DNA from: an uncultured Alistipes sp.
GTDB lineage: Bacteria; Bacteroidota; Bacteroidia; Bacteroidales; Rikenellaceae
Reading direction: 5' to 3'
DNA: 64,000 nt
NCBI GenBank assembly: GCA_947591475.1
Contig: CANQDE010000004.1
Coordinates: 176,330 to 240,329 of the forward strand
Below, piece by piece: positions 54,864-63,676 of the stretch. The notes beneath the pieces are model-generated. The model made no database searches. It was not told where the DNA came from and saw only the letters and a program-made list of their open reading frames with translations. How positions within the stretch are numbered: position 1 is the stretch's first letter; every line of letters starts with the position of its first letter. The translations under genes were made by a program, and so were the position numbers.

Positions 54864-55131
54864 CTGAATGTAGGTATATATGTGTTTGGAAGAGTAGTAT
54901 ATGTGATTCGGGAATCCCTATATGCGACGAGTTGCAACAGATGTCCTTGTCCTTATGAAAGGGAACGGATTCTTCAACGATATTCAACTATTTGCGTGTT
55001 TTTCGACCGACGGATGTGCCACAAAAACATTTATGACACTTCAACAGCCGTTTATCTGGACGCGTAATAATAATGTCTTTAAGTTGTAATATTCGGATTT
55101 TTTGTTTAATTTCACTACAAATTTTGGTTTT
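54864..55131. other. gap between the receptor operon and hsdM fragment, no gene seen
   Basis: Apart from the minus-strand promoter at its left edge, this about 270-base stretch is AT-rich and shows no convincing reading frame, repeat or promoter for the rightward genes. A frame at 54825-55067 has no family features and overlaps the promoter. Confidence 0.4.
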
Positions 55132-55899
55132 ATGAAAAAGGCAAACACGGCAGACATCGGTTTCGAGGATAAAATCTGGAAGGCAGCGGACAAGATGCGT
55201 GGCAATATCGACGCATCGGAGTATAAATCCGTCGTGTTGGGACTTATATTTCTGAAGTATATTTCGGACAGGTTCGAGGCGAAATACCGCCAGCTTGTCG
55301 ATGAGGGCGAGGGATTCGAGGAGGACAAGGACGAATATACGGCCGAAAATATTTTCTACGTTCCGGCCGAGGCGCGCTTGTCGGCTATAGCCGAAAAAGC
55401 GCATACGCCCGAAATCGGCACGGCGATCGACAATGCTATGCGTGTCATCGAGAAGGAGAACCGTCGGCTGAAAGATATTCTTCCGAAGAATTTCGCGCGT
55501 CCCGAACTCGACAAACGTCGCTTGGGCGAGGTGGTCGACCTGTTCACCAACATCCACATGCACGAACACGGCGAGGAAAAAGATATTTTGGGCCGTACCT
55601 ACGAATACTGCTTGTCGAAATTCGCTGAGGCCGAGGGCAAACTGGCGGGCGAGTTCTACACGCCGGCATGTGTCGTTAAGACGCTTGTCAATATCCTGCA
55701 ACCCTATCGGGGACGTGTTTACGGCCCATGCTGCGGTTCGGGCGGCATGTTCGTGCAGTCGGCGAAATTTATCGAAAAACACGCTGGGAACATCAACAAC
55801 ATATCGGTTTACGGTCAGGATTCCAATCCTACGACGTGGAAGATGGCGCAGATGAATCTGGCGATTCGCGGCATCTTTGAAAATAGTCATATTTGTTAA
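55132..55899 (+). pseudogene. hsdM: type I methyltransferase HsdM, truncated after the SAM motif
   Basis: The first 255 residues of a type I restriction-modification methyltransferase: the N-terminal helical domain (FEDKIWKAADKMRGNIDASE; LGLIFLKYISDRFE), GEFYTPACVVKTLVNIL, and motif I, here GRVYGPCCGSGGMFVQS where the usual Asp before PCCGSGG is Gly. The protein stops at RGIFENSHIC, before the catalytic NPPF motif, at about half the normal length. No hsdS, hsdR or 3' half of hsdM is found in the window. It is best read as a remnant cut by insertion or recombination at about 55880. Confidence 0.8.
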
Positions 55900-55917
55900 G
55901 CCTTAAAATTATATCAT

Positions 55918-58900
55918 ATGACCATCCAAGAGTATATTTCGGAAATACAGAAGCAATTTGCGACGGGTATTGCTCGCGAACATACGTACAGACCTGCATT
56001 GCAGCAACTTTTGTCATCCATGTTGCCGCATTTGACCGTATCCAATGAACCGGCACATCAGTCTTGCGGTGCACCGGATTACATTCTTATGCGCAAGGAT
56101 AATCGAATTCCCGTTGCGTTCGTTGAGGCCAAGGATATAGATGACACAGATCTTGCTGGTAAGAACAAGCACAAAGAACAATTCGACCGTTACCGTTCAT
56201 CACTCGACAATATCGTTTTTACCGATTATCTCGAGTTCCGGTTTTACGAAAAGGGCGAATTTGTCGATAGCGTTCGTATCGCCGAGGTAAACGGCAACAG
56301 AATTGTTGCCCAAAAGGATAACTTCGAGAAATTCAAAAGCCTTATCGAACATTTTGGCAATGCCGCTCCGCAGACAATTACAAGTTCGTCGAAGTTGGCC
56401 GAGATTATGGCAGGCAAGGCGCGACTGCTGGCGAATGTTATCGAGAGGGTTTTGGATAAGGAAGAGGATGAAGACGGCAATCTGAAGGGCCAGATGGATG
56501 CTTTTAAGGAGATTTTGATTCACGACATTACGCCGAAGGAATTTGCCGATGTTTATGCGCAGACCATTACCTACGGGATGTTCGCTGCACGCTTGCACGA
56601 TCCGACGCCCGAGACATTTTCCAGAACCGAAGCAGCAATACTTATCCCGAAAACCAATCCGTTCCTGCGTCAGTTGTTTCAGTACGTTGCTGGTTATGAC
56701 CTCGATGGGCGTATCAGTTGGATTGTAGATGATTTGGCGGAAACATTCCGTGCAACGGATATGCAGAAGATTATGTCAGGATTCGGGAAGCGTACCGAGC
56801 AAAATGACCCGATGATTCATTTCTACGAAGATTTCCTTTCGGCATACGACCCCAGCCTGCGCAAAAGTCGAGGCGTATGGTACACTCCGCAGGCTGTTGT
56901 ACATTTCATCGTTCGTGCCGTAGATGACATTCTCCAAAAAGAGTTCGGTTTACTTATGGGGCTTGCTGACACATCGAAAATATCCATAGAACAGAGTGTA
57001 GAGCAGAGCCACGACAAGCGATACGTCGACGGCAAGAAAAAGCAAAAAATCGAATTTCACCGCGTACAAATTCTCGACCCTGCAACTGGTACAGGAACAT
57101 TCCTCGCCGAAGTGGTTTCGCAGATTTACAACAAATTTCAAGGACAGGCAGGCATGTGGCAGGGCTATGTTGACGAACATTTGCTACCGCGTTTGAACGG
57201 CTTCGAGTTGCTGATGGCATCTTATGCGATGGCGCATCTGAAAATCGACTGGTTGTTGACAGAAACAGGGTATAAACCTGTTGAAAACAAACGTTTGCGC
57301 ATATTTTTGACCAACTCGCTCGAAAAATACCACAAGGATACGGGAACATTGTTCGCCCAATTCCTTGCTCGCGAAGCCAACGGCGCAAACGAAATCAAGC
57401 GCGATACGCCGGTAATGGTCGTATTGGGCAATCCGCCGTACAGCGGCATCTCGCAGAATAACGGAAAATGGATTTCAGACCTTGTAGACGATTATAAATA
57501 CATCGACCATGTTTATTTCAAAGAGCGAAAACATTGGTTGAAAGACGATTATGTAAAGTTTATCCGTTTGGGACAATCATTCGTGGATAAAAACTGCGAA
57601 GGAGTGCTCGCTTATATCAACAATCATAGTTTCCTTGACAATCCGACGTTCCGAGGGATGCGGTGGAATCTGTTGAAAAGTTTCGATAAGATATATATTC
57701 TCGATCTTCACGGCAACAGCAAAAAGAAAGAGGTTTGTCCCGACGGATCGAAAGATGAAAATGTATTCGACATCCAACAGGGTGTTTCGATTAATATCTT
57801 TATTAAAACAGGGCAAAAACCGAAAAGTGGATTTGCCGAAGTGTTCCACTATGATGTTTGGGGCAAGCGGCAAGTCAAGTATGATTTTTTAGCGGGCAGC
57901 GATTTGTATTCGCTCGATTTCAAAAAAGTTGTACCGACGGTTCCGTTCTATTTCTTCCTTCCCAAAGACGAAACTGGCCGCGATGAATATGAAGAAGGAT
58001 TTCGCATCAATGAATTGATGCCGGTAAATGCGACAGGTGTCGTGACGATGGGAGATCCTTTCGCATTGGCAGAGTCTGCTGAAATTTTATATGATCGACT
58101 TCAGAATTTCATTGATACGCCCTATGATGCAGAAACTTTGAACCGCAAATTTGATTTGGGAAAAAATTATGCCGATTTTATTTTGAAATCTAATCTGAAA
58201 AAAGTTTCGATAGATTCGATTCTTCCGATAGCATACAGACCTTTCGATACGCAATATATTTATTTCGACAATCGTATTGTGTGGCGGCCTCGGTCGAAAG
58301 TAATGCGGCATTTATTATTTGACGATAATATTGGACTAGTATTTTCTCGTCAGGCAATTACAAATAACTGGTCTCATGTTCAAATAGTCAATACAATGAT
58401 TGACAACAGGCTGCATTATAGCAGTAAGGGAACGTCCTTATGCAGTCCGTTATATCTGTATGATTCCAACATATTGGCTGGTGGCGTGCGCCATCCGAAT
58501 TTAAAACCGGAGATTGTCGATAAAATCGCGACAAGCATAGGTTTGGAGTTTGAGGCCGAAAAAAGCGGCAATACGGACAAGTTTGCGCCGATAGACTTGT
58601 TGGACTATATCTATGCCGTATTGCACAGTCCGGTTTATCGTGAAAAATACAAGGAATTTCTGAAAACCGATTTTCCGCGCGTACCTTATCCGACATCCGC
58701 CGACGAGTTTCGCCGTTTGGCCGGAATCGGCAACGAATTGCGCTGCATCCACTTGATGGAGCACCCCGAATTGGATCATTTCATCACGCAATACCGCGTT
58801 GTCGGGAGCGATGCAGTTGAGAAAGTCCGCTGGGAGGCTTTGTCTGAAAATACGGGACGAGTATGGATAAATGATACGCAATATTTCGACGAGGTTCCTT

Positions 58901-59055
58901 TAACGGCTTGGGAGTTCTTTATTGGCGGTTATCAGCCTGCGCAGAAATGGCTGAAAGACCGTTCTGGCCAAGTGCTCGGCTATGATGATATTCGCCATTA
59001 CCATCGCATTATCAAAGCCTTGTCGATGACCGATGAACTGATGAAAACGATATAA
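55918..59055 (+). CDS. single-polypeptide restriction-modification enzyme (PD-(D/E)xK nuclease plus N6-adenine methyltransferase)
   Basis: A 1045-residue protein. The N-terminus has a PD-(D/E)xK nuclease core: GAPDYIL with Asp54, then FVEAKD with Glu70 and Lys72. After a helical region comes the methyltransferase: RGVWYTPQAVVHFIV near residue 320, SAM motif I ILDPATGTGTF near 384 and catalytic NPPY near 504. The last about 400 residues resemble the target-recognition/C-terminal part of type ISP enzymes. No SF2 helicase motifs are seen, so unlike classical type ISP it cannot translocate; it looks like a type IIG-style enzyme that cuts and methylates. It follows the hsdM remnant by 18 bases and precedes an orphan gene by 12. 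Confidence 0.87.
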   Translation: MTIQEYISEIQKQFATGIAREHTYRPALQQLLSSMLPHLTVSNEPAHQSCGAPDYILMRKDNRIPVAFVEAKDIDDTDLAGKNKHKEQFDRYRSSLDNIVFTDYLEFRFYEKGEFVDSVRIAEVNGNRIVAQKDNFEKFKSLIEHFGNAAPQTITSSSKLAEIMAGKARLLANVIERVLDKEEDEDGNLKGQMDAFKEILIHDITPKEFADVYAQTITYGMFAARLHDPTPETFSRTEAAILIPKTNPFLRQLFQYVAGYDLDGRISWIVDDLAETFRATDMQKIMSGFGKRTEQNDPMIHFYEDFLSAYDPSLRKSRGVWYTPQAVVHFIVRAVDDILQKEFGLLMGLADTSKISIEQSVEQSHDKRYVDGKKKQKIEFHRVQILDPATGTGTFLAEVVSQIYNKFQGQAGMWQGYVDEHLLPRLNGFELLMASYAMAHLKIDWLLTETGYKPVENKRLRIFLTNSLEKYHKDTGTLFAQFLAREANGANEIKRDTPVMVVLGNPPYSGISQNNGKWISDLVDDYKYIDHVYFKERKHWLKDDYVKFIRLGQSFVDKNCEGVLAYINNHSFLDNPTFRGMRWNLLKSFDKIYILDLHGNSKKKEVCPDGSKDENVFDIQQGVSINIFIKTGQKPKSGFAEVFHYDVWGKRQVKYDFLAGSDLYSLDFKKVVPTVPFYFFLPKDETGRDEYEEGFRINELMPVNATGVVTMGDPFALAESAEILYDRLQNFIDTPYDAETLNRKFDLGKNYADFILKSNLKKVSIDSILPIAYRPFDTQYIYFDNRIVWRPRSKVMRHLLFDDNIGLVFSRQAITNNWSHVQIVNTMIDNRLHYSSKGTSLCSPLYLYDSNILAGGVRHPNLKPEIVDKIATSIGLEFEAEKSGNTDKFAPIDLLDYIYAVLHSPVYREKYKEFLKTDFPRVPYPTSADEFRRLAGIGNELRCIHLMEHPELDHFITQYRVVGSDAVEKVRWEALSENTGRVWINDTQYFDEVPLTAWEFFIGGYQPAQKWLKDRSGQVLGYDDIRHYHRIIKALSMTDELMKTI

Positions 59056-59067
59056 ATATACACATTT

Positions 59068-59859
59068 ATGGAAAGGCAAAAATTTACTTATAAAATCGAT
59101 ACGGATAATCCATTGGCGGTAGAAGACTTTGCTAAAGCCCTTGTTGCGATTAATAACGAGTATAAATTATTTTCTTATGGAAGCCGTCAATTACAAATCG
59201 AGGAAATACGGAAAGGTAGTTTTGAAGTAGACTTTGCTCCCATAGTTATTCCCACATTATTTGCAGTTACTGAACAATTCAATTCAGTAATGGATTTCTT
59301 AGCTCATATAAAGAATATTAAAGATTATATTATTGGGGCCAAAGAAATTTCAGATAAAGATAAAAAACCATCGCCGCAAAGTATACAAAACTGCGTTGAT
59401 ATGGCCGCTCCTATAATCAATAACTATGGAAGTGGAAATATTTATATATTTTCTGGCAACGATAATAAAGTACTAATTGATAGTAATGATGCCAAACAAA
59501 TAAAAACATTTGTACCATCCATATTAAAAGAAATTCCAGCTGCGCTGCAAGAACAGAATTCCAATATTCTTAAAAAACAGTTATTCTATTGGTATCAAAC
59601 CAGATTCGATGACAAAAAAACAAATAGTGGTAATAAGGGTATTATAGAATCAATAAGTCCAGATGCCGTCAATGTGATATTTGAAGATGATAATTCTCTG
59701 ACAAAGCAAGAAATGACTACATCACAAGATGGCGTGGATTGGCAGAAAAGAGGATATATCGTTGATGTCGAGGTAATGCGTAAAGATAATAAGATTGTTA
59801 AATATAAAATCATTCATAATTATATGAATGAAAGTGTTGCTGATGGAGCACTCTTTTGA
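59068..59859 (+). CDS. orphan protein coupled to the restriction-modification gene
   Basis: A 263-residue, AT-rich gene I do not recognise. Visible parts: an N-terminal alpha/beta region (VEDFAKALVAINNEYKLF; QIEEIRKGSFEVDFAPIVI), a hydrophobic/helical stretch (LFAVTEQFNSVMDFLAHI, then KNIKDYIIGAK), a polar linker with Asn/Gly (NNYGSGNIYIFSGNDNK), and a C-terminal beta-rich region (VNVIFEDDN; RGYIVDVEVM; YKIIHNYM). The segment about 66-90 is not long enough for sure membrane spanning. It starts 12 bases after the restriction enzyme, so it is co-transcribed, and it is AT-richer than that gene. A role in defence or control is inference from position only. Confidence 0.7.
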   Translation: MERQKFTYKIDTDNPLAVEDFAKALVAINNEYKLFSYGSRQLQIEEIRKGSFEVDFAPIVIPTLFAVTEQFNSVMDFLAHIKNIKDYIIGAKEISDKDKKPSPQSIQNCVDMAAPIINNYGSGNIYIFSGNDNKVLIDSNDAKQIKTFVPSILKEIPAALQEQNSNILKKQLFYWYQTRFDDKKTNSGNKGIIESISPDAVNVIFEDDNSLTKQEMTTSQDGVDWQKRGYIVDVEVMRKDNKIVKYKIIHNYMNESVADGALF

Positions 59860-59924
59860 AAATAAATCTGAAACAGGTCGTGATTTGTACGGTTGTATTA
59901 CAAATGTATGACAAAATAAAAAGA

Positions 59925-59956
59925 AATTGGCGTTGTAGTTATCTACAACGCCAATT
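59925..59956. other. perfect 14-bp hairpin after the orphan gene
   Basis: AATTGGCGTTGTAG, loop TTAT, CTACAACGCCAATT. No long T run follows. It may end the restriction operon, or mark the edge of the integrated element whose integrase starts at 60151. The short phrase GAGGTCTG occurs just after it (59960) and again at 60061. Confidence 0.55.
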
Positions 59957-60118
59957 TAGTGAGGTCTGAAGCGGACGCCATAAAAATTAATCGGTTTTAA
60001 TTCTGCTTTATCTTATTTAACTTGTATTTCAACATATTATATCGAAATTTTATTAACTGCGAGGTCTGGTAATTTTAGAAAAATCGCCCGTTGCCGTACA
60101 AATACCGTACAATTTTTT

Positions 60119-60126
60119 TATCTTTG
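60119..60126 (+). promoter_or_regulatory. -7 element of the integrase gene
   Basis: TATCTTTG at 60119-60126, 24 bases before the ATG at 60151; a TTG lies 25 bases upstream (60091-60093), longer than ideal. Confidence 0.45.
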
Positions 60127-60150
60127 CAGCAGGAACAATACCTGTCGCAT

Positions 60151-61404
60151 ATGGCAACTTTCGCATATCGTATCCGCACGACGAAGAAAAACACGCTGAC
60201 AAAGGTCTGGCTTCGTTTCAATGTTGATCGGCATACTTCATTCTACGCCGAGTCGCAGTATGTCGTTTGGGCGGATGCTTGGGACAACAAAAAGCAGTCG
60301 GTCAAAAGCCGCTATACTTTTACAGATGACTTCACCGAGCAACAGGGGCGTGAGCTGATGAAAAACCTGTCGGAGCTGCGCAGTTTCATCCTTGGCGAAA
60401 TGGCGAAAGACCCCGAACATGCGATGACGAAAACGAAGCTGGAAAAGATTGTCTACAGCTTCCACCATCCGCGCAGCGTATCCGGCGGTCGCGGCATACG
60501 CAGTCGGGAATCGCTGACCGACTACATAACCCGTTATACACGCGAAATAGAGGACGGAACACGGCTCAATATCCACAAACTTCGTTACGGCGCATCGACG
60601 ATCAAAAACTACAAGGGCTTCATCATTCAATTCGACGAGTTCTGCAAGGCGAAGCGGAAGCGATTCGATTTCGGCGATATCGACCTGAAATTCTACGACG
60701 ATTTCGTGGCATGGTTTACAGCGAAAGATTACTCGATTAATACCATCGGACGCCACGTCAAGGAGTTGAAAATCATCATGCGGGCAGCGCGCGAAGAGGG
60801 ATTGCACGACAACGGCATGATCGAAAGCCGCAAATTTCGTGTGTTGACTGCCGATGTCGAGAATATCTACCTGACCGAATCGGAAATTCGTGCTATTGCC
60901 GATCTCAATTTGTCGAACAATAAGCACAAAGATATTGCCCGCGATGTTTTTTTGGTAGGCTGTTATACGGCGCAACGATTTAGCGATTATTCGACCATCA
61001 ACGAGGGCAATATCCGCACACTGGATAGCGGACAGCGGGTCATCGATCTTAAACAGCAGAAGACGGGCAATCATGTCGTCATCCCCATTCGGCCCGAATT
61101 GCAGGCGATACTGGACAAATACGAGAACCGGTTGCCGAAGTCCTACGAACAGAAAGTAAACAAATTCATCAAGGAGGTCGCACGTGAGGCGGGTATTACG
61201 GAGAAAATCGAGGTGTCATACGTCGAAAACGGGGAAAAGAAGACGCATCTGGTCGATAAATGTGATTTGGTAAAGACCCACACGGCACGCCGCAGCGGAG
61301 CGACGAATATGTATCTGGCGGGCATTCCGACCATCGCCATCATGAAAATCACGGGCCACAAGACCGAAAAAGAGTTCATGAAATACATCAAGATTACGGA
61401 GTAA
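60151..61404 (+). CDS. tyrosine recombinase (integrase of a mobile element)
   Basis: A 417-residue phage-type integrase. The N-terminal arm-binding and SAM-like core-binding regions (RIRTTKKNTLTKVWLR; STIKNYKGFIIQFDEFCKAK) precede the catalytic domain. Visible catalytic residues are Arg in GCYTAQRFSD, Lys in KQQKTGNHVVIPI, HxxR in THTARRSGATN, His in ITGHKTEKEF and the nucleophile Tyr in FMKYIKIT. The stop TAA at 61402 interrupts a frame that continues QTAMELMNHPYFSGKQM to a second TAA at 61456, so the usual C-terminal tail has been lost by a nonsense change. All catalytic residues are before it. Family typical of Bacteroidota integrative elements. Confidence 0.92.
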   Translation: MATFAYRIRTTKKNTLTKVWLRFNVDRHTSFYAESQYVVWADAWDNKKQSVKSRYTFTDDFTEQQGRELMKNLSELRSFILGEMAKDPEHAMTKTKLEKIVYSFHHPRSVSGGRGIRSRESLTDYITRYTREIEDGTRLNIHKLRYGASTIKNYKGFIIQFDEFCKAKRKRFDFGDIDLKFYDDFVAWFTAKDYSINTIGRHVKELKIIMRAAREEGLHDNGMIESRKFRVLTADVENIYLTESEIRAIADLNLSNNKHKDIARDVFLVGCYTAQRFSDYSTINEGNIRTLDSGQRVIDLKQQKTGNHVVIPIRPELQAILDKYENRLPKSYEQKVNKFIKEVAREAGITEKIEVSYVENGEKKTHLVDKCDLVKTHTARRSGATNMYLAGIPTIAIMKITGHKTEKEFMKYIKITE

Positions 61405-61470
61405 CAGACGGCGATGGAGCTGATGAATCATCCCTATTTCAGCGGAAAACAGATGTAATCGGTTGGATAT

Positions 61471-61501
61471 TTGTATAAATGCGAATTATTGTATAATTTT
61501 G
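61471..61501 (+). promoter_or_regulatory. promoter of the ATPase gene
   Basis: TTG at 61471-61473, 20-base spacer, TAATTTTG at 61494-61501: full consensus, with about 35 bases of leader before the ATG at 61545. Confidence 0.65.
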
Positions 61502-61544
61502 TTACGGTGGTAAAATTTACACGAGTAACATAAAATGATTGAAT

Positions 61545-62870
61545 ATGAAATTCTACAATAGAGAAACCGAAATAGCGAAGCTGCATGAAATACGCGATTT
61601 GTCTTACAACGACCATTCGAGGCTGACGGTTGTAACGGGTCGCCGCCGCATCGGCAAGACATCGCTTATCGGCAAAGCGTTGGACGATGAACCGTTCATC
61701 TATCTGTTTGTCGGACGAAAGAACGAAGCGTCGCTATGTGCGGGTTATTGCAAGGAAATCGCCAACAAGTTGGGTATTTTCGTGCCGCCCATGACCGCGT
61801 TTCAGGATGTGTTCGCTTTCCTGATGCAGCAGGGAGAGACGAAACGCTTTTCGTTGGTCATCGATGAATTTCAAGAGTTTTTCAACATCAATCCGTCGGT
61901 GTACAGCGATATTCAGAATCATTGGGATCAATATCGTCTGAAAACGCACGTAAACTTCATCGTCAGCGGTTCGGTCTATTCGCTTATGGTGAAGATATTC
62001 CAGAACTACCATGAACCGTTGTTCGGTCGTGCGGACGTAATCATGAAGCTCTCGCCGTTCGCCTTACCGATTCTGAAACAGATTATGGCGGATCATGCTC
62101 CTACATACACCAACGACGACCTGCTGGCCCTTTACACTGTTACGGGCGGCATCCCCAAGTATGTAGAGCTGCTGGTCGATGCGAAAGCGCTGTCTGTCAA
62201 AAAAATCATCCATGCGGTTTGCGACCCTGATTCGCCTTTCAAGGACGAGGGAAAGAACCTGCTTGTCGATGAATTCGGGAAACAATATGGCACCTATTTT
62301 TCAATTCTCGACGCCATTTCGAGCGGCATGAATACGCAAACGGAGATTGCGTCGGCATTAGGCGAGAAGAGTATCGGCGGACAACTGAAAAAGTTGGAGG
62401 AAACATACGACACCATCCGAAAAATGCGCCCTATCTTGTCGAAGAAAGGGACACAGACCGTCCGATATACGATTGCCGATATGTTCCTGCGCTTCTGGTT
62501 CCGCTACTTCGAGGGTAACCGAACGTTAGTCGAAATGAATCAATTCGAAGTATTGGAGCAGGTCATTGCGGCCGACTATACGACCTATTCAGGCAAAGCG
62601 TTGGAGGAATATTTCAAACAGCAGTTCATCGAAAGCCACCAATATCGGGATATGGGTTCATATTGGGAGGCTAAAAAGGGTAAGGAACAATGCGAGATCG
62701 ATATCGTTGCTTTGAAGCTGGAGAAGAACAAGGCCGTCGCCGTAGAGGTGAAGCGCCAGCGCAAGGAGTTCAAGCCCGAAGCCTTCGCCGAGAAGGTGCA
62801 ACATCTGAAAAACAAGGTGTTACCAAAATATGAAATCGAACAGATTTGTCTGACATTGGAAGATATGTAA
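61545..62870 (+). CDS. archaeal-type ATPase with DUF234 nuclease-like C-terminus
   Basis: A 441-residue STAND/AAA-like ATPase. It opens MKFYNRETEIAKLHEI, has the Walker A VTGRRRIGKTSL near residue 29, Walker B FSLVIDEFQEFF near 105, sensor segment NFIVSGSVYSLM near 140 and TGGIPKYVELL near 200. A winged-helix region follows (TQTEIASALGEKSIGGQLKKL). The C-terminal DUF234 domain has the restriction-like core CEIDIVALK and AVEVKRQR (about 385-408). Such proteins are frequent passengers of mobile elements in Bacteroidota; the function is unknown and both defence and toxin roles have been proposed. ATG 61545 is used; an upstream TTG adds two residues. Confidence 0.87.
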   Translation: MKFYNRETEIAKLHEIRDLSYNDHSRLTVVTGRRRIGKTSLIGKALDDEPFIYLFVGRKNEASLCAGYCKEIANKLGIFVPPMTAFQDVFAFLMQQGETKRFSLVIDEFQEFFNINPSVYSDIQNHWDQYRLKTHVNFIVSGSVYSLMVKIFQNYHEPLFGRADVIMKLSPFALPILKQIMADHAPTYTNDDLLALYTVTGGIPKYVELLVDAKALSVKKIIHAVCDPDSPFKDEGKNLLVDEFGKQYGTYFSILDAISSGMNTQTEIASALGEKSIGGQLKKLEETYDTIRKMRPILSKKGTQTVRYTIADMFLRFWFRYFEGNRTLVEMNQFEVLEQVIAADYTTYSGKALEEYFKQQFIESHQYRDMGSYWEAKKGKEQCEIDIVALKLEKNKAVAVEVKRQRKEFKPEAFAEKVQHLKNKVLPKYEIEQICLTLEDM

Positions 62871-62872
62871 TT

Positions 62873-63286
62873 ATGTCCCGCCGCCGCAAAATAGAGATTA
62901 AAGCCTCCGAACTGGCGTGCTTCGACACGTTAGTCGAGGAATTGCGGTCCCGACCGGAGTTTGTGGACTTCGACCTTGCCAGTCTGCGCGTGTGGGCCTA
63001 CGCGAGCTACGAACAAGAACTGAAAAATGTGGACAAGGCGATTCGGCATCTTGACCGCTGGCTGTATATCCACAAGGACCAAAACGAATTGCCGGCATTC
63101 AACGGCGGGCGGTTGATGAACAAAACGGAATTGGCCGCCGCATTGGGTATCACCCGCCCGACACTCTACCGCTGGTTGGGCAGCAAATGGTTCGAAGGCT
63201 GTCGCGACGAACGTATGCTACGGGATGAATATTATTCTTCATCGGCTATTCGCGAAGCTCTGCAAAGGTATCTCGCCAGAGAATAA
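62873..63286 (+). CDS. small helix-turn-helix protein of the mobile element
   Basis: A 137-residue basic protein. The C-terminal half contains a helix-turn-helix, LMNKTELAAALGITRPTLYR, near residue 81, followed by WLGSKWFEGCRD. The N-terminal half is helical and charged. It starts 2 bases after the ATPase stop, so the two are translationally linked. I do not recognise the family. Regulation of the element, or accessory DNA binding, is plausible. It is followed by a short terminator. Confidence 0.72.
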   Translation: MSRRRKIEIKASELACFDTLVEELRSRPEFVDFDLASLRVWAYASYEQELKNVDKAIRHLDRWLYIHKDQNELPAFNGGRLMNKTELAAALGITRPTLYRWLGSKWFEGCRDERMLRDEYYSSSAIREALQRYLARE

Positions 63287-63320
63287 AGCGAATAATTCAG
63301 CAAACCGACAAACCATTTTG

Positions 63321-63352
63321 CAGGGAGCACATACTGTTGTTCCCTGTTTTTT
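63321..63352 (+). terminator. intrinsic terminator after the small HTH gene
   Basis: CAGGGA (63321-63326) pairs with TCCCTG (63341-63346), followed by TTTTTT. Confidence 0.65.
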
Positions 63353-63409
63353 AATGATTTTTTAATCACTTTACACACCGGTATTTTATTGCGCAAATTA
63401 CCGGAATTC

Positions 63410-63646
63410 ATGGAAATCCGCTTGCGACAGCTTCGTCCCGCACATCCGAAAACCGACACGAAGTACCTCACGCGCCACGAAACCGCCCACCGTCTGCGCA
63501 TATCGCTCGTTACGCTCACCGACTGGGTGAACCGCGGCAAGATCTGCGCCCACAAAATCGGCGGCCGCGTATTGTTCCGCGACAGCGACGTCGAAGCCGC
63601 TTTGAATCGAATCGTTCCCATTAATAATCATTCAGTGAAAGAATAA
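63410..63646 (+). CDS. excisionase-like helix-turn-helix protein
   Basis: A 78-residue protein of the HTH_17/excisionase type. YLTRHETAHRLRISLVTLTD forms the winged helix-turn-helix, then VNRGKICAHKIGGRVLFRDS (the typical wing) and DVEAALNRI. In Bacteroidota integrative elements such genes lie between the integrase and the primase-like gene, as here, and set the direction of recombination or regulate excision. ATG 63410 is used; a TTG at 63389 could add seven residues. Confidence 0.82.
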   Translation: MEIRLRQLRPAHPKTDTKYLTRHETAHRLRISLVTLTDWVNRGKICAHKIGGRVLFRDSDVEAALNRIVPINNHSVKE

Positions 63647-63676
63647 ATATTTTCTTTTTCACCGAACATACATTTT

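Noticed and set aside
54825..55067. An 80-residue frame between the receptor and hsdM
   Set aside because: It overlaps the receptor promoter on the other strand and encodes no recognisable feature.
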